From Takakia lepidozioides (lineage: Eukaryota > Streptophyta > Takakiopsida > Takakiales > Takakiaceae), in the NCBI GenBank assembly GCA_030704615.1, contig CM060731.1:11470001-11534000 (forward strand): a stretch of DNA of 64,000 nucleotides. Reading direction: 5' to 3'. The notes beneath the pieces are model-generated. The model saw only the letters and a list, made by a program, of their open reading frames with translations, was not told where the DNA came from and searched no databases. A program made the translations under genes and the position numbers. Positions 48,277-61,700 of the stretch are shown here, piece by piece (the stretch's first letter is position 1; each line of letters opens with the position of its first letter).

Positions 48277-49275
48277 TACTACATGTCCCCGAGCCCCCCT
48301 AGATCCAACCGCTTGCTGGTTTACGCGGAAGCTTGCGCACGGGTGTTATCCGAACAAACACTGTACTCGCATCTCCATGAAGGTCGAGGAAAAAAAAACG
48401 TCATGGATGTGCTGCTGTATTCATAGATGATATTGATGTACACTCTGGAAGTGGTTCCTCTGAAACCTCCAATATTTCTTTAGGTTCAAGTACCGAGGCT
48501 CAATAAATTGTATTTTGGTTTTGCTTCCATCTCCAAACTGTTTTTCAAGTTCTTTGCGCGTTCCCGTAAGTACAGTTGGGGATTGCCTAAAATAGGTCTT
48601 CGGATTGCGGAATTGAAAAATGATTGTGTGTTGGAATGAATGTACTGCTTTGCCCAAAAAAAATGTTTGCTTTTAATATTCAGTTCTCTAGTGGACGATC
48701 TCCTCATTCCAAAGTCATGACCTCAATCATAATTCATCCGCAAACCTGCCATTGTTATCGGCCACAAAGAATATTCATGTGGGGGCCATGAAGAGGGATA
48801 AAAAATTAGGACATAGGCGACAGCTGATCCGCGGTAATAGGGGGGGGTAAGCACGGAATTACGGCCTGAACACGTGGATGCTTGCTGACGTGGCGTGAGC
48901 CTAGCCAGGCTCACAGGCTCACAGGCTCACGCGGCCAGGCTCACGCGCAAGCATTCCCCTAAATTGCATGATGTGGGGAGGAGGAAAATGAATTTTCTCT
49001 TTGCCACCGCAGTGAGAAGCTGGCCATTGGTTTTGGGTTGATCAGCATGACCCTACGACGCCTCTCCATCTCATCAAGAATCTTTGAGTGTGTGGTGACT
49101 GCCACACCTCCACCAAATTCATCTCAAAGATTGTTGGCCGAGCAATTGTTGTACGGGACGCTAACCGCTTTCAGCACTTTGAAAATGGGATTTGTTCTTG
49201 TGGTGATTACTAGTGAAAGGATATCTTCTTGGAAAGATGCCAGTGTCTTGCTTCATTCATTGATTTGTGACGTAG
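48277..49275. other. 3' flank and spacer, no gene seen
   Basis: No coding match. Near 48903-48943 an 8-bp unit AGGCTCAC is repeated about four times. Confidence 0.45.
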
Positions 49276-49674
49276 CTAGTCAGACCATCCACCATTTCTT
49301 GAGAGTATTGACCATGATGTAGTATTGAGTGCATTTCCCGTGGCATAAATCCACATGAAATGATGGTGGGATCTATCCGGCATAGGTGGGAAGTCAGCCC
49401 ATAATTGCACTTGACTGAAGGGGTGATTTTTGACTGATTCTGGTGACAGTGGATGGAAATCAGAGTGCTGTCCTAATTCTGGGTTTGGGTGGTGGAGCTT
49501 CTCCAAAGCTTGAAGATGGAAGTGAATATGAATTTTAATGGGGTAACTACTTAAGCTGTCAATCTCAAACAAGCCGAAAAACTCTCCTGAAATCCCCTTC
49601 AAGAAAGTGAGGTCTTTTTCTCTTGCTTCCAGGCACCGTCCAACATCCCAAAAGCGAAGCTTTTGGTCCGTCAT
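49276..49674 (-). CDS. Hypothetical ORF, 132 codons
   Basis: ATG-started frame reading MTDQKLRFWDVGRCLEAREK onward, with a balanced composition and no membrane segment. No family recognised and no splice partners found. It could be an isolated real gene, an exon fragment, or chance. Confidence 0.25.
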   Translation of the reverse strand: MTDQKLRFWDVGRCLEAREKDLTFLKGISGEFFGLFEIDSLSSYPIKIHIHFHLQALEKLHHPNPELGQHSDFHPLSPESVKNHPFSQVQLWADFPPMPDRSHHHFMWIYATGNALNTTSWSILSRNGGWSD

Positions 49675-50289
49675 GGTGGTTCAATTAATATCAATGAATT
49701 TACACCCAACTAAGGGATAACTTATGTGAATAATGAGAGGACGATATATTTACTGCTTCTCCTTCTATGAGGGCATTGTCATCGGAAGGATTTGTAGCGA
49801 GCCGTGGTGCGATGCTCAATTGTTGTGCGAAGGGTTGGGATTCTTGTTTCCTCTTTGTGTTGTTGTGGATCTATTGGTTTTTCACTTTATTTCTCTCTGG
49901 GGTCGAGCTTCTAACTTTAGTTTTTGTTCTTGTAGGTTCTGAAGCATTTGCTGATGCATAGTCCTCCAGAACAAGCTCTGATTCTGTTGCCTCGCTGCTC
50001 TCAAGTGTGAGTGGATTTGAGGGCGTCTCATTAGGTGTGGAAGTGTCTGCATACTAGGCAGAAAAGGGGGTTCAACTCCCCCTAACTTCTTGGGCATATA
50101 TATATAGATACAATGAAATACTGAGACGTGACATGATAGCTTCGACAACACTCCGCCATTCTTCTTCCGAAAACCAATGAAATATGGGATGGATGTATGT
50201 AACACCATGGGGATGACCCACCCCTTTTTGTGAAAATTGAATGTAGTTCTCAGAATTCGTCGCTAGTAGTGCGGGGCATCGTGAAGCCC

Positions 50290-50800
50290 TAGTTCTAGCG
50301 ACGACCGAAGGTCGGAAGCTAGTTTAGCGTAGAGCACGAATAGGGTGCCATAGTGCCTCCTCGTCGTCGCCACGTTTTGTAGCCATGTCATCACCGTCGT
50401 CAAATGTTTTATATCTGCCCGGATTGCCCAAAAGTAACTGTCTTGCAGCGCGGGGAAGGGACGACGATGCCCTGCGTCCTTGAGCGCGGAGGGGTTTCAC
50501 ACACCGGTCGATCCTGGTGGATGCTGCACAACCGTTTTCACAGAATATAACAGAGACGAGGATAAGCTCTGAAATGAAGAGTATTAGCAGTTAGCACCAC
50601 GATTTGGTATTCTTCATGATGTTTACAAGGTTCTTGGGAGAGTCGGCTTGGTCTTAGCAGGCCGTGTTTCAATCTCTTCCTGCTCAGCTGGACCGTGGTG
50701 GTTCTCACTGACCAATCCGACATTACCTGACTACAGACTCAACACACAAGTTCTTTTTGGGTTGATGGTCGGTCAAATCCTCCATGGGTCATGAGACAAG
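50290..50800. repeat. Dispersed repeat, inverted partner of 20835-21275
   Basis: Reverse-complement match in two ordered blocks to the region near 21 kb. It has no recognised coding content. Confidence 0.7.
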
Positions 50801-52856
50801 GTCAAGCACAATGTGGTGAGGGCACCTTCTTCTTCCACCTATTTCTGCCTGTTTTTCCCTCTCATCAGACGCATATTGAATTCTGTAAGTTAGCTCGTTG
50901 GGTGGATCTGTGGTGGTTTGGAGTGACTCCTGACAAGTTACTGCCAATGTGGCAGCAGGAAAGTATCCAAAAACAGATAACAGAGATGAGGAGAAGCTTT
51001 GGAATGAATACTTTCCCGACCCAGTCAATGGTGGGACAATGGAGACAAAAAGGTGAATGCTTGTCGTCATCGAACTGTGAAAGAAGCGTGGAGTTCATTT
51101 TCAGAACATTGTCCCTCATCTTCTCAATGCGACTGTACAGGTCAGGAGCAGACCTCATTCTGGTATGGCTCATTGGCCTTGTCATTGAAATGTTTGAAAT
51201 TGTCAAACATACTCTAGCCACTTACTGCATCTATCCAAATGCTTTTGTCTCGAGTATGCTGAAGGTGTCAGTAATTGAGACAGAAAGGTTAATGTTATCA
51301 GGACTGTCTCCAGTCCATTGACCACCAAGTGCCTGCCCTGCTTCACAGAGTCCATGGACAACACCAAGTGATGAGTGAAGCCTTAATGTAGTGGAATCTG
51401 AAGCCTAATCGGAGGTTACCCTATTACCCAGTGGCAACGTTGATGGAGAAAATCTTGTGCCCAGTGTACAGTGGGTAATGATCTTACAGAGCTCCCTTCC
51501 TACTGATTGTTCTTATAGTGACTGTCAATCGAAGTTTTGGTTGCTTTTAGACCTATAATTTTCGGTGGTTAGTTTATGACGTCTTACAACTTCATGATTT
51601 ACATTTTTGGCAGGTCGTTGTGTGTGAGAGAGTTATTGAGATGCACTCATTTCATGTTGATGATGAGATCCTGTTGAAAGCATACTCGTAATCGTGGTGG
51701 ATGTTGATTCCTAAACACAAGAGTGCGGGAGGGAGTGTTTCAGAGAATGAGGAGGTTATTTAAGACTTGTTCTCGGTGGTTTCGAGCAGAAGACAGAGTA
51801 GTTCAGATCTCAGAAGAAAGAGATCACAGTGTGGAGAGTTTAGGGGCACATGTGAAAACAGTGATTGGGCCCACGTGGAAGGATATCCTTTGTGGAGAAG
51901 ACAAGGCTGGAGTGGCAAGTGAAGCTGGCAGCCCAGTTGTTCTGGTCCTCTGCAGCTCTGCTATATGATGTGTTGAGCTTCTGAGGTGAGATATATATTT
52001 ATATATATGTGTATATATCACACTCTGGGGTTAAGTCGCTGAGGCATTTTCTGTTTGTTCTAATTTGTCACTTTTAATTTGCTTGTTTGTTCCAACAACG
52101 TGAATTCTTGCCCCATGGGCTAGAGTTTCAAGGCAAAAGAGCCCTGTTTTAGGGAAATCTGACATGGCTTAATCCGTCCATGACGAGCACAAAGCACCAC
52201 ATTCAATAAGTTTTCTTGAAGGGGTGATGATGGTGAAAGTGGGTTTGTGGCAGCTGACAGGGAGACTCCTGTGGTTTTATGAGCAGGGGATTGAAGGTGT
52301 TCACAGGCAAGTGTAAACCTGTCTAGCTATTTGCCAAGCATATCAAGGTGGAGGAGCAGGTGCATAGAACATCACTTGAGAGCTCGACAATGGATACTGT
52401 GGTGCTGGCTTTGTGTTCTAGTCTGATTGTTGATCAAGATTAGTGGCAATTCTACATCCTTCAAATTTCTGAGTTACTTACTGCGTTCCTAGAGCCACAC
52501 ATATGTACCAGATTTTGGATTGCTGAACTCCTGCAAGCACAGCCTCAAAGAGCTGACAGGATGTGAGAAATCTGTTGGAGGCCACACTGGTGGATATGCC
52601 AAGTCACGTGTGCAACATTTTCAGTTTTATAACCATGTGTAGCAGTAATCAGCTTCAAATTCTCCTTGCAGCTGATACCTGGCAGCCTTAGTAGAAGTTG
52701 ATTTTCACCTGGGGTTCACGTATGGATTTTTCTGTGCTTTTCAGGTGACTGCCTTAGAAGAGCGCGTCAATATTGCTGCAGGGACGCCAAACAGGTCTTT
52801 GGATATACATTGCAGCAACCTGTTGTGAATTCTGTCTTTTTCTCAAGTCCATGATT
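50801..52856. other. Spacer with possible OSB/PDF-motif relic
   Basis: Around 50985-51050, frame-broken reading gives EEKLWNEYFPDP then QWWDNGDKKVNA, reminiscent of the PDF motif of plant organellar single-stranded DNA-binding proteins (OSB). No intact frame remains. A TA microsatellite lies at about 51990-52018. The rest shows nothing recognised. Confidence 0.3.
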
Positions 52857-53350
52857 GCAGGATATGCGGCGAATGGGTGGGGGTAAGGAGGCTGTCAACA
52901 TGTATGACCAAATGATACAGACAGGGGTGACCCCCCATGAGGTCACGTACATTTGTGTTCCCAAGGCCTGTGCCAGCCTGGGAGCTCTTGAAAAAGGCAG
53001 AGGTACATGCTGACGTCCTCAAAGCTGGGATTGTGCCATGCTGGGATTATATCCTAAAGACTGCCCTTCTCAACATGTATGCCAATGCAGGAGCTTAAAG
53101 AGTGCACGTCAAGTGTTCAACGATATGGCTCAACGATATGTCAACACATGGTCTCATGGAGCACCATGATGGCAGGATATGCCCAGCATGGGTGTGGTCG
53201 GGAGGCCCTCGGACTATTTGAACAAATGCAACAGGAAGGGTTGAAACCGGACAGTATCACCTTTCTCTGTCTTCTCTCTGCTTGTAGCCAGGTTGGCCTG
53301 GTGGATGAAGGCCGCCACTACTTCGATTGCATGAGTCAAGAGCCTTACTG
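52857..53350 (+). pseudogene. PPR (PLS-class) pseudogene
   Basis: Plus-strand reading in shifting frames: AVNMYDQMIQTGVTPHEVTY, ACASLGALEKG, HADVLKAGIVPC, LNMYANAG, LKSARQVFNDMAQ, MMAGYAQHGCGREALGLFEQ, EGLKPDSITFLCLLSACSQV and GLVDEGRHYFDCMS, then TGA. At least two frameshifts break it. Repeat order is normal for a PLS-class protein, truncated at both ends. Intact relatives act on organelle RNA. Confidence 0.87.
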
Positions 53351-55782
53351 AAAACAGATATCAATATCAAGACAATTATTTTTTATCAAGGCGATCATTC
53401 TCCAGCATGTACCACATGGGCTCATACCTGCCACACCAGATAATGTTCCTAGCAGTCAAACAACCGACTGAATTCATTGCATGTTGGGCATCAAAAACTC
53501 AAGGCAAGATATGGTGCTCCTCTCCCCAATGCTCAAGATATCCTGGAATTCTATCGCTTAACATTGTATGCCTGCCTTGCTAGATTGGCCCGCTCTGAAC
53601 CAAGGTCTGGTACTCTGACATTGCAAGGAAGTTCTACAAAGGATGTTAAATCACGTGATGTCTTGGTCAAGATAGAATTCAGATGTACAAGCTTGTTAAA
53701 CTACTCCAATCCGTGGTTAACTGCATGCTTATTTGCCCTTGAATCGCTACAGAAATCACCCTAACGGCTCTTTGGACTTGTTCCCTGATAGATTCTATAC
53801 TGATTTACATGATTGGACTTGGTCTGAGAGGAAGTTAGAGTGATTGATTCGTCAAGTGTTTCCTGGTTGATTTTTCAGAAGGCGGAAATTGGCGAAAAAG
53901 ATCAAGAGTAACTGGGTTGTGAAGATGCTCTTTCGCAAAACAAACGACAAAGAAAATTGGTTCTCTTAACCCGAGTTACACATTACACACCATGCAATGA
54001 AGGAAACAGATATAAAACCCCAGTTCGCTGTACGTATTGGATGTCAGGGAATGTCAGGGATTCTCTCCGACCAGGGAAAGACCCATCACAGGACATTTAA
54101 CTTGGAGCAGCACAATATGAGAAGCTGATTTCAGATTATTAGTGCCAAATAAGATGACGCAGAAAGACCTAAAATGAATGACTTTTGTTTTGGACGATTA
54201 ATTTTTGCAAAACCGACTGGCCGAAAATCTTGCTGAAAATTGAAAGCTCAAGTCTGTAAAACTGAAATGGGAAGTCTGTATAACTGAATGAAAATCTTGC
54301 TGAAAACTGAAAATTGAAGTCTGTAAAACTGAAATTTGTAGTCTGTATTGTAGAAAATCCCTGTAACCTGCAAACCTGAAAATCAACAAAAATGTTAGAG
54401 ATGACAAGAAAATGTACTTGCAAATAAATGTAAAGAGAAGAGTACTTTGAAAATACAAAGAGGTAATTACTTGGGTAGCTATGCCGTGTCTTCCATGGGC
54501 TATGTGGGCATTATGCAATCGTTGTAAAGCGGCACATTTGTCGGCATCCAGAACAAGAGCAAAAATGGTGCAAGGAAGTCTGACCGTAGGTCACCACCCT
54601 GAGTTGCTCCATTTTTTTTGAAAAGTGCATATGTAGCAGCTCCCTTACGAAACTGTCGGATTAATCGCTCATATTCTACATAAAATGCTGGCACAAAACT
54701 GAAATCTTTGCGAGAAAGTGCTCACGGTGTCTTTGTAAAAGAAGTAAAAATGGTGGTACTATCTCACAAGGGTGTCATAATCTTAAAACCGAATAAATAT
54801 GATGTAAATCTCACAAGGGAGTTGTACTCTTAATACAGAATAAATATGACCTAAATATGACCTAAGTGAAAGACCCAAAAATGAACGACCCCAAGTGTTT
54901 TCCTCTAGGGTAGGCTATTCATGTTCTTTTTCCTAATTTCTGGAAAAACGAACGAATTTGGGGCGTGCAAAGGTTTAATGCCAAAATCATTACCACCCAA
55001 GATCAATGCTCTATACCCTCAAGTGAGTGCCAATCATTGAATAACAAATCATTCTAAAATTTGTATGCTATAAGTTTAATTTTCTTTTTCATGAAACTAA
55101 TGCTTAAATGCAGCAAAAGCATCATTGAATAAGAGAGTCTATAAATCATAACTTTTGTTCCTAAAATAAAAGACCTAAGAACTTTGTTCTACTAAGATTT
55201 GACCCCCAAATCAATGACACATAATGTATTAACTAGTGGAAGTACATATTGCAAGCTCACGTGTAGGTATTATCTGGTGTAAGTAGATTTGAATATGGGT
55301 GTTTTCTGGTGCAGGTGTTAGCTAGTGCAGGTATTATCTGGTGTAGGATCGTCTTGGCTCTCGATGCGTGGTCTCCTCTTGAGGGAGGAGCCAATAAATT
55401 TAGAGCTTCAAAACCATTCAAGCCATTTTCCCGCCAGTTTTCCGAAATCCCGCCACAAAGGATTTGTCCGAGAAATGAAGAATGCTTCCATCTTGTAGCA
55501 GGCTATCCAATTTGGGTTTTGAGAATCCCGGACGAGAGACAAGACGCCTGCCTGAGAGGCAAAATGCAGAGGAGCGCAGGTTTCTCATGTGCGAAGCTGA
55601 GAGAGGTTTTGTATGGGATGTCCACTACCTCTAGCCCGTCTAGATTTTAGACAGCTGCAAAATGAGGAAGGATGCAGAAGAGATGGGTTTTAAGGTAGAG
55701 CGATGACCGATTTTGCTCGGAAGGAAGGCTTGCTACGGAGTCAGAGATTTTACACAAGGTTGCAGACCCCAAGCCAGCACGG
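53351..55782. other. Intergenic region before RECQ5, repeat-bearing
   Basis: Holds the inverted partner (about 53400-53485) of the 23.1-kb repeat and the direct partner (about 53890-54152) of the 27.5-kb repeat. An oligo-repetitive patch at about 54230-54370 repeats AAGTCTGTAAAACTGAAA-like words. Otherwise AT-rich with no gene seen. The RECQ5 promoter should be near its right end. Confidence 0.5.
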
Positions 55783-58700
55783 ATGGAGGGGAAAATGCAC
55801 CCAGACAAGGAGAATTTGAATTCTATACAGAGGGTCACACGATCAGGAAAGAGATGTTTTGGAGAGAATCTTATCCCTGACGCCCTGGCGCCGTCAAAGA
55901 AGCTGAGTAAGTATGTAGACACTGAGGGTGCGAGTGATGGCCGGGAGCCGCTGAAGAGGTTGCCCACTCAGAGAGCAACCTTGCTTGCATGTCAACCACC
56001 AAGTAAAGCCATCACGACTTCAAATATTCAAAGTATGGGAGAGACTAACAACCGGAAGCCACTCGTGACTCTCAAGAAATTTCCTCTAACAGGTAGAGGC
56101 TCTTTGAATCAGCTTCCTTATCCAGCCAATACTGAAAAGCAGGCTGGTGATTCCAGACGGAGTGCTAATGTGGATTATTTGCAGCTCACATCTCCTTTGA
56201 GTTTACCTCTAGGCTTCACAATTAAGGTGCAAAGACAGGGCAGGCAGAATGACGAAGGAGAAATGGAAAATGTAGAGCCTGTCTGTGCTGGATTCTTTGC
56301 CAGCTCAGCCCCTTCAAGTCTGATGAGGATGGGCTCAAAAACAGAATGTCGCATTGGTGCTGCTCCCGTTACACCTTATCAAGAGAGTGCCGAGGTTCAT
56401 ACCGAGGGTGATGATATTCTTAGTTCTCCAGAAACAAAGAGAAGGAAGGTCCTTAGGGCTAAAGCTCCTTCAAATAGGAAAAACGTAGTGTTGCCTGCTG
56501 TTACTGGAGATATTCAGCCAAATACCCGGCAGACAGAGGCGGGAAGGGAATTGCCTGAAGGAGTGAGTGACAAAGGAGGGGAAGCCTCGAGAACAACATG
56601 TTCAGCGAAGTCAAAAGGTCCTGAAGAATGGGAAGAGACTTCGTGGTCGCATCCCAAGGCTCTTCGAAAAAGTGCACCACGGAACAAACAAAAGAGCACT
56701 GCAACCAACTCTCGTCCCGGCAGTGCAAGTCTGCAGGTTGGTTTAGTGTCTCTCTTCACATGAGGGAATAATGGTGATCCAATTAGATGTCAAAAAGGTA
56801 ATTGAGGATGCTATGCGTGTAGTCTTCCACAGTTGCGCCTTGTCCATTTCCGCAGAACCGAAGCGCAGTCCTTTCAGAGCTGGAAGCTGGAGTCATGCTA
56901 TCAACTGCTTTCTGAGACTCTGTTAAACGTTTTTTCAATCTTGGTGATACATAGAAGGTGATTATGTGCCGTAAGTAGTTTCCCTTCCTAGTTTTGAATC
57001 GGTTATACAAGGGTGCACCCCATCTGAGACTTGTTCGCATTGATTCCTGACTGCAGAAGACAAGTTACCTACCTCAGCGGAGGGGTCGAGAAAGGGACAA
57101 CTTTGTGAAGCTTAACATAAATGGGAAGGGTGGGCGGAGAGGCAAATTCATCAACGGTACCCGCACCCGAAGGCCCAGTGTTTATGGAAGGCGAGGGCTT
57201 CGTGGCAAGAAGTTCAAACGGCATGGAAAGTTTGATATGGGGGCTGATCAGGAGGACCAAACAGCAGTCCCTGGCGAGGACATCGATGCTGATGAATGCA
57301 ACCTCAAAGTCCCAAAGAAGCGGTCTTCTAAATCTAGTGGTGCTGCTCCCCCGAGTTCTGGGCCTTCATTATGGGTTGATGATGGCTGGCATGATGAGAA
57401 TCTTGCCTCAGACTCCATAGCCAATCCTGATGTGGAAACCTTGGAGAGAAATGCAATTGAGGGTGCTAGCCTGAAAGAAGCTGCATCAAGGGCTCTGCAG
57501 GACCCTTGTGAAGAGAACTTAATGGGCATTCTGCATTCTGTGTTTGGCTTTAATTCTTTCCGCAAGGGGCAGGTTGATGCTATCCGCAGGGTGCTGGCCC
57601 TCCAGTCTACCATGCTGATATTGCCCACTGGTGCGGGCAAATCTCTTTGCTATCAGGTGGGCCTTCCTCTTGGTGGCTAATCCAATGCACTTGGGACTTC
57701 CATTGTGAAGAAGGGTTGACTTGATGATGCCTCAATGGTCAACAGATGTTTTTGTGGATTGTACCTTGCTAATGACTCTAATGCCTCTTCTTGCCATAGC
57801 TTCTCCTGAGGACACATTTGCCTTCTTTGCAGAGAAGCTCATTAGGCAGGTGATGATGTTTACTCCACTACTCTGGATCCTGTATTTCTACACTGATGTG
57901 TCTAATCAACCAATTTGCATCGCAGCTGCCTGCATATCTTTTACCAGGAATTACTCTGGTGATCAGTCCTTTGGTGGCATTGATGGAAGATCAGCTTCAG
58001 GGCCTTCCACAGCTTCTACTGGGGGCCCTTATCAACAGCACCCAGGTAGAGTAGTGCAAACTTCTAGCTCACTGTCAGCCCTTCGCCTACTGCATACTTT
58101 TCTCTGATGATTTTCTGTTTAAACCTTCTTTCATGTTTTTACTGTAGTGCTCTGACCATAGGTAATTTAATGGCACGATAAATGTTTACCCAGTATACTC
58201 TAGTTTTCATTTTGTGTGCTAGACGTTTGCCATCTACTGACATCTATATATTAAGCAAGGCAGTTTGTTTTGTTTTGTTTCGTTTCGTCACTGAGATCTC
58301 CCATACTGCAAGGCCTCCGCCCGGGTTCCTAATACCGCTGGGAAGCCCTCGATGAGTAGAGGTGCATCAGGGTGGTTTCTTAAATTTTGGACCTATGGTG
58401 GGGGCCAAGTGTTTTTTTGTCACTGGAAATTCATGAAAAATAGCAAAAGACCTCTTTTTATAGTTGAGTATGTGCTCAATGCCACAGGCCAGACTAGTAG
58501 CTGGTATACCAGAAGGGCCTTCGCAGGTTATATTTGTCTCATGCCCTAGATACGTTGAGATATTACTGTGTTGCCTTTACGTGTGAGGACACTGAATATT
58601 GTCATGACACAATGTGTAGATGACGGTTCACTCTTGAAGTTGCTGAAGGGAGTGTTAATAGCACCATCAACAGATCTGCAGCCAGTTCCATTTAGACTTA

Positions 58701-61700
58701 TGTTGACTCACATATTGAATAGTTTCTTGGGCTCATGAATCCTGAGATTTCCTTTTCACTCTGAGGGGGTTTTCTGCAAAATCCTTGCAGGCTCCATGAT
58801 CAAGTTGACCCTGGTTAGCCAGATGTAGACTAGATAAAGGCAACCACAGTATGGCCTGATTTTCTCTTGTGCCAAAGTCCCACTTGGCTGCCAACATTGT
58901 CACCAAGTGTCACAAATGTTATAATCTCAAGGGATTGCATTGCAGAACCCAGCTGAGAGCAGTGCTGTAATGGGGCGATTGCGAGCTGGCCAAATCAAGG
59001 TTTGCCTTCAACGTACAATGTAACTATTACTTTTTTTTATCCTAGACTTGAACTCCACGCCTTGTTCAAGGCTCCTCCCTGTGAATCAAAAACTTGCAGC
59101 ACTAGGAGCATGTTGCTGAACACCCCATTCATGTTTAAAGATTTTTTCACCTGCCAGTCTTGTTAAGCCAGCCAAAACACTGTTGAATCAAGGCTGATCA
59201 TTTCAAAAGAAAGAATCAATCTAGAAAACCCTCAGAATTTCTCAGCAGCTTACAGTAAACAACTGACTGTATAATACTGCGAAAATAAACTATGTGTACA
59301 CCAGGCTCTCTGCTGCTATTCAATACATTGAAACCACTTTGGGTGTCTGCTGTTAGGCGTCAGTGCAAGGCACAAATGGTCTATTTTCCTTAGAAAATCC
59401 TTTCCATGCATCAGAAGTGTCGCATACCAAGCTACATTCAGTAATCCACACTGTTGTTGGCAAGAAAAAAAATGTTATCGGTTATGTCCGTGGCTTCTGA
59501 GGGAAGCCATACTATTGAGTGACGGTATATCCATTGACCATGTTCTTATCATGATTGGTACAATGTACAATGAATACACTAAAGCTGTCATCCTTGTAAC
59601 ACAAATTAAACCTTGGAAGGAATCATTCTTATACGGGATACATATGTATGATGTGTACAGCTAAGTGCTGTCTGGCTGAGGTGACTGTAAAAATATAACA
59701 AACTTAAACAATACATGATAGAGCTAGTTGATAGACAGATTTGGGCTTGGCTGTATACTTCTGCTAAAAGATTTGCATAATGCAGGTACTTTTTATCTCT
59801 CCTGAGCGGCTGTTCAGTGACAGCTTTCTTTCAGCTATGGATGGTCTTCCCCAGATCTCTCTGGCTGTTGTTGATGAAGCTCACTGCCTCTCAGAATGGT
59901 GGGTCTTCATACGTAGTCAGACATTTAATTTGCATAGGAAATTCACCAGTGAATCTAGAAGTTCCAAAGTTCAATTGGATACAAATAATCTGCTGGATGG
60001 TGTGTGTGCAACAAGAAGAGACAAGGCCACAACAAGAGAAATGCAACACCTCAGAATCTCCTTCTTGGTGGGAAACTAGCTCTGAACCGGCAGCCACCAG
60101 ATCGAACGTTCAGAGAAGCACAGCGTGAACTAGAAGTTAACTCTCTCCTGTCATTTCTTTCAGGTCACACAACTTCCGACCATCATATTACAGGCTTGGC
60201 AGTATTCTGCAACGTCGAATGAAAGTGCAGTGTATACTGGCCATGACTGCAACTGCAACCAGGGAGACAGAGCGCTCCATCTTGTGCTCCTTGTCCATTC
60301 CTCCTCTAGGGGTTGTGCAGGCATCTCATGTGCGGCAAAATCTCACTCTCTCTGTCTCACGTCCTTCAATTAGGTAGGTACTCCCCACCTGCTTTTCTGT
60401 GTACATATTTGTGAACCTCTTTAACTCCTTCCTTCGACTAAATCTCTCCTCAGTGTTGAGGTAGGCTTTAGATGGCATTGGTCCATCTTGGATTTGAAAG
60501 GAAACTGCAGGTTGGCTTTCTACATTTTCTTAGGACTAGGCGGAACAAGACGTGTGATCTAGTTTTGTTGCTTCCATTTACACAATGTCTCACTTTGCCC
60601 TTGCTTGCTTGACTTGTCTGCAAGCCTTGCTATGTTGCTGGCAGGGTTCTCTGAATTTGTCACAATTCAGGTCTGGCCATTCTCTATGAATTGGGCACTG
60701 CTAAATGTGTCCAAGAACTGCGCAGGGATTGTCATCTGTCTTAGTTCTGTGCTTTCTAAGTATGGTATGTGCCTACAGTTGACCTAAGAAAATCCGTCCA
60801 CTTGACTGAACCGAAGTGCCCAAACAACAGCAAGAAGCCACACTGTTAGAATATAGGGGCAGGCTATCCAAGTTTAGAGGGTAACAGAGTAACAGAGGGA
60901 GAGAGAGCTTCTACAGTCTGGTTTAGGGGTAACCATGCAAATCAAATTTTGTCGTTTTCTGCAGGCGAAAGGATTTGCTCTCATTACTGCAGTCCAGTGC
61001 CTTCTCAGCTGCTAGGAGTATCATCATCTACTGCACTTATCAGGTTTGATGGGCGTGTTTTCTCTTGATAGGGTGTTTCACAAAGAAGCTGTGAGAGATT
61101 TTAATGCCTGTTGCCTCCGACAAACATAAATCAGCTTCTAGGACAATTTTGCTGCAGCTGAGTGAACTCATATCTCTGTAACATTGCCTCAGTTCTTTTC
61201 AACCATCTTGTGCTGTACTTACCTTCAGCATTACTTATTTTGATTGTGCAGCTGGAAGCAGATGACATTAGCCGGTATCTCCAAGAGAACAACATCTCTG
61301 CCAAGGTTATCTTCCTCCCAACTCACTCAGGTCCATTCAGTTTTGAAACTCTTCAATGTCAGGTGGCCTCTTAATATTGGGATATGCAGCCTTTCTGCTT
61401 TGTGAGCTCTTGAAATACTGTGGTCAGTGGGTTGGGGATACAGAGCTACCACAGCGGCAAGACAGGTTCTGATAGACATCGTATCTACCAGCTTTTCAGT
61501 TGCAATAAGCTCCGTGTGGTGAGTATTTGCCTCATGTGACTGCAGAGTTCATGTCCTTCACTTGGAACGGAAATAGCTCAAGTTGATGCTATCAGAATGA
61601 TGGGAGCCCACCACCTAGAAATAATTGTTAGGAATGTAGAAGTTGTAAGCATGTGATTTGTTGTCCTGTATTATGTTTGCTGCTTCTCCAAAGTTCCATC

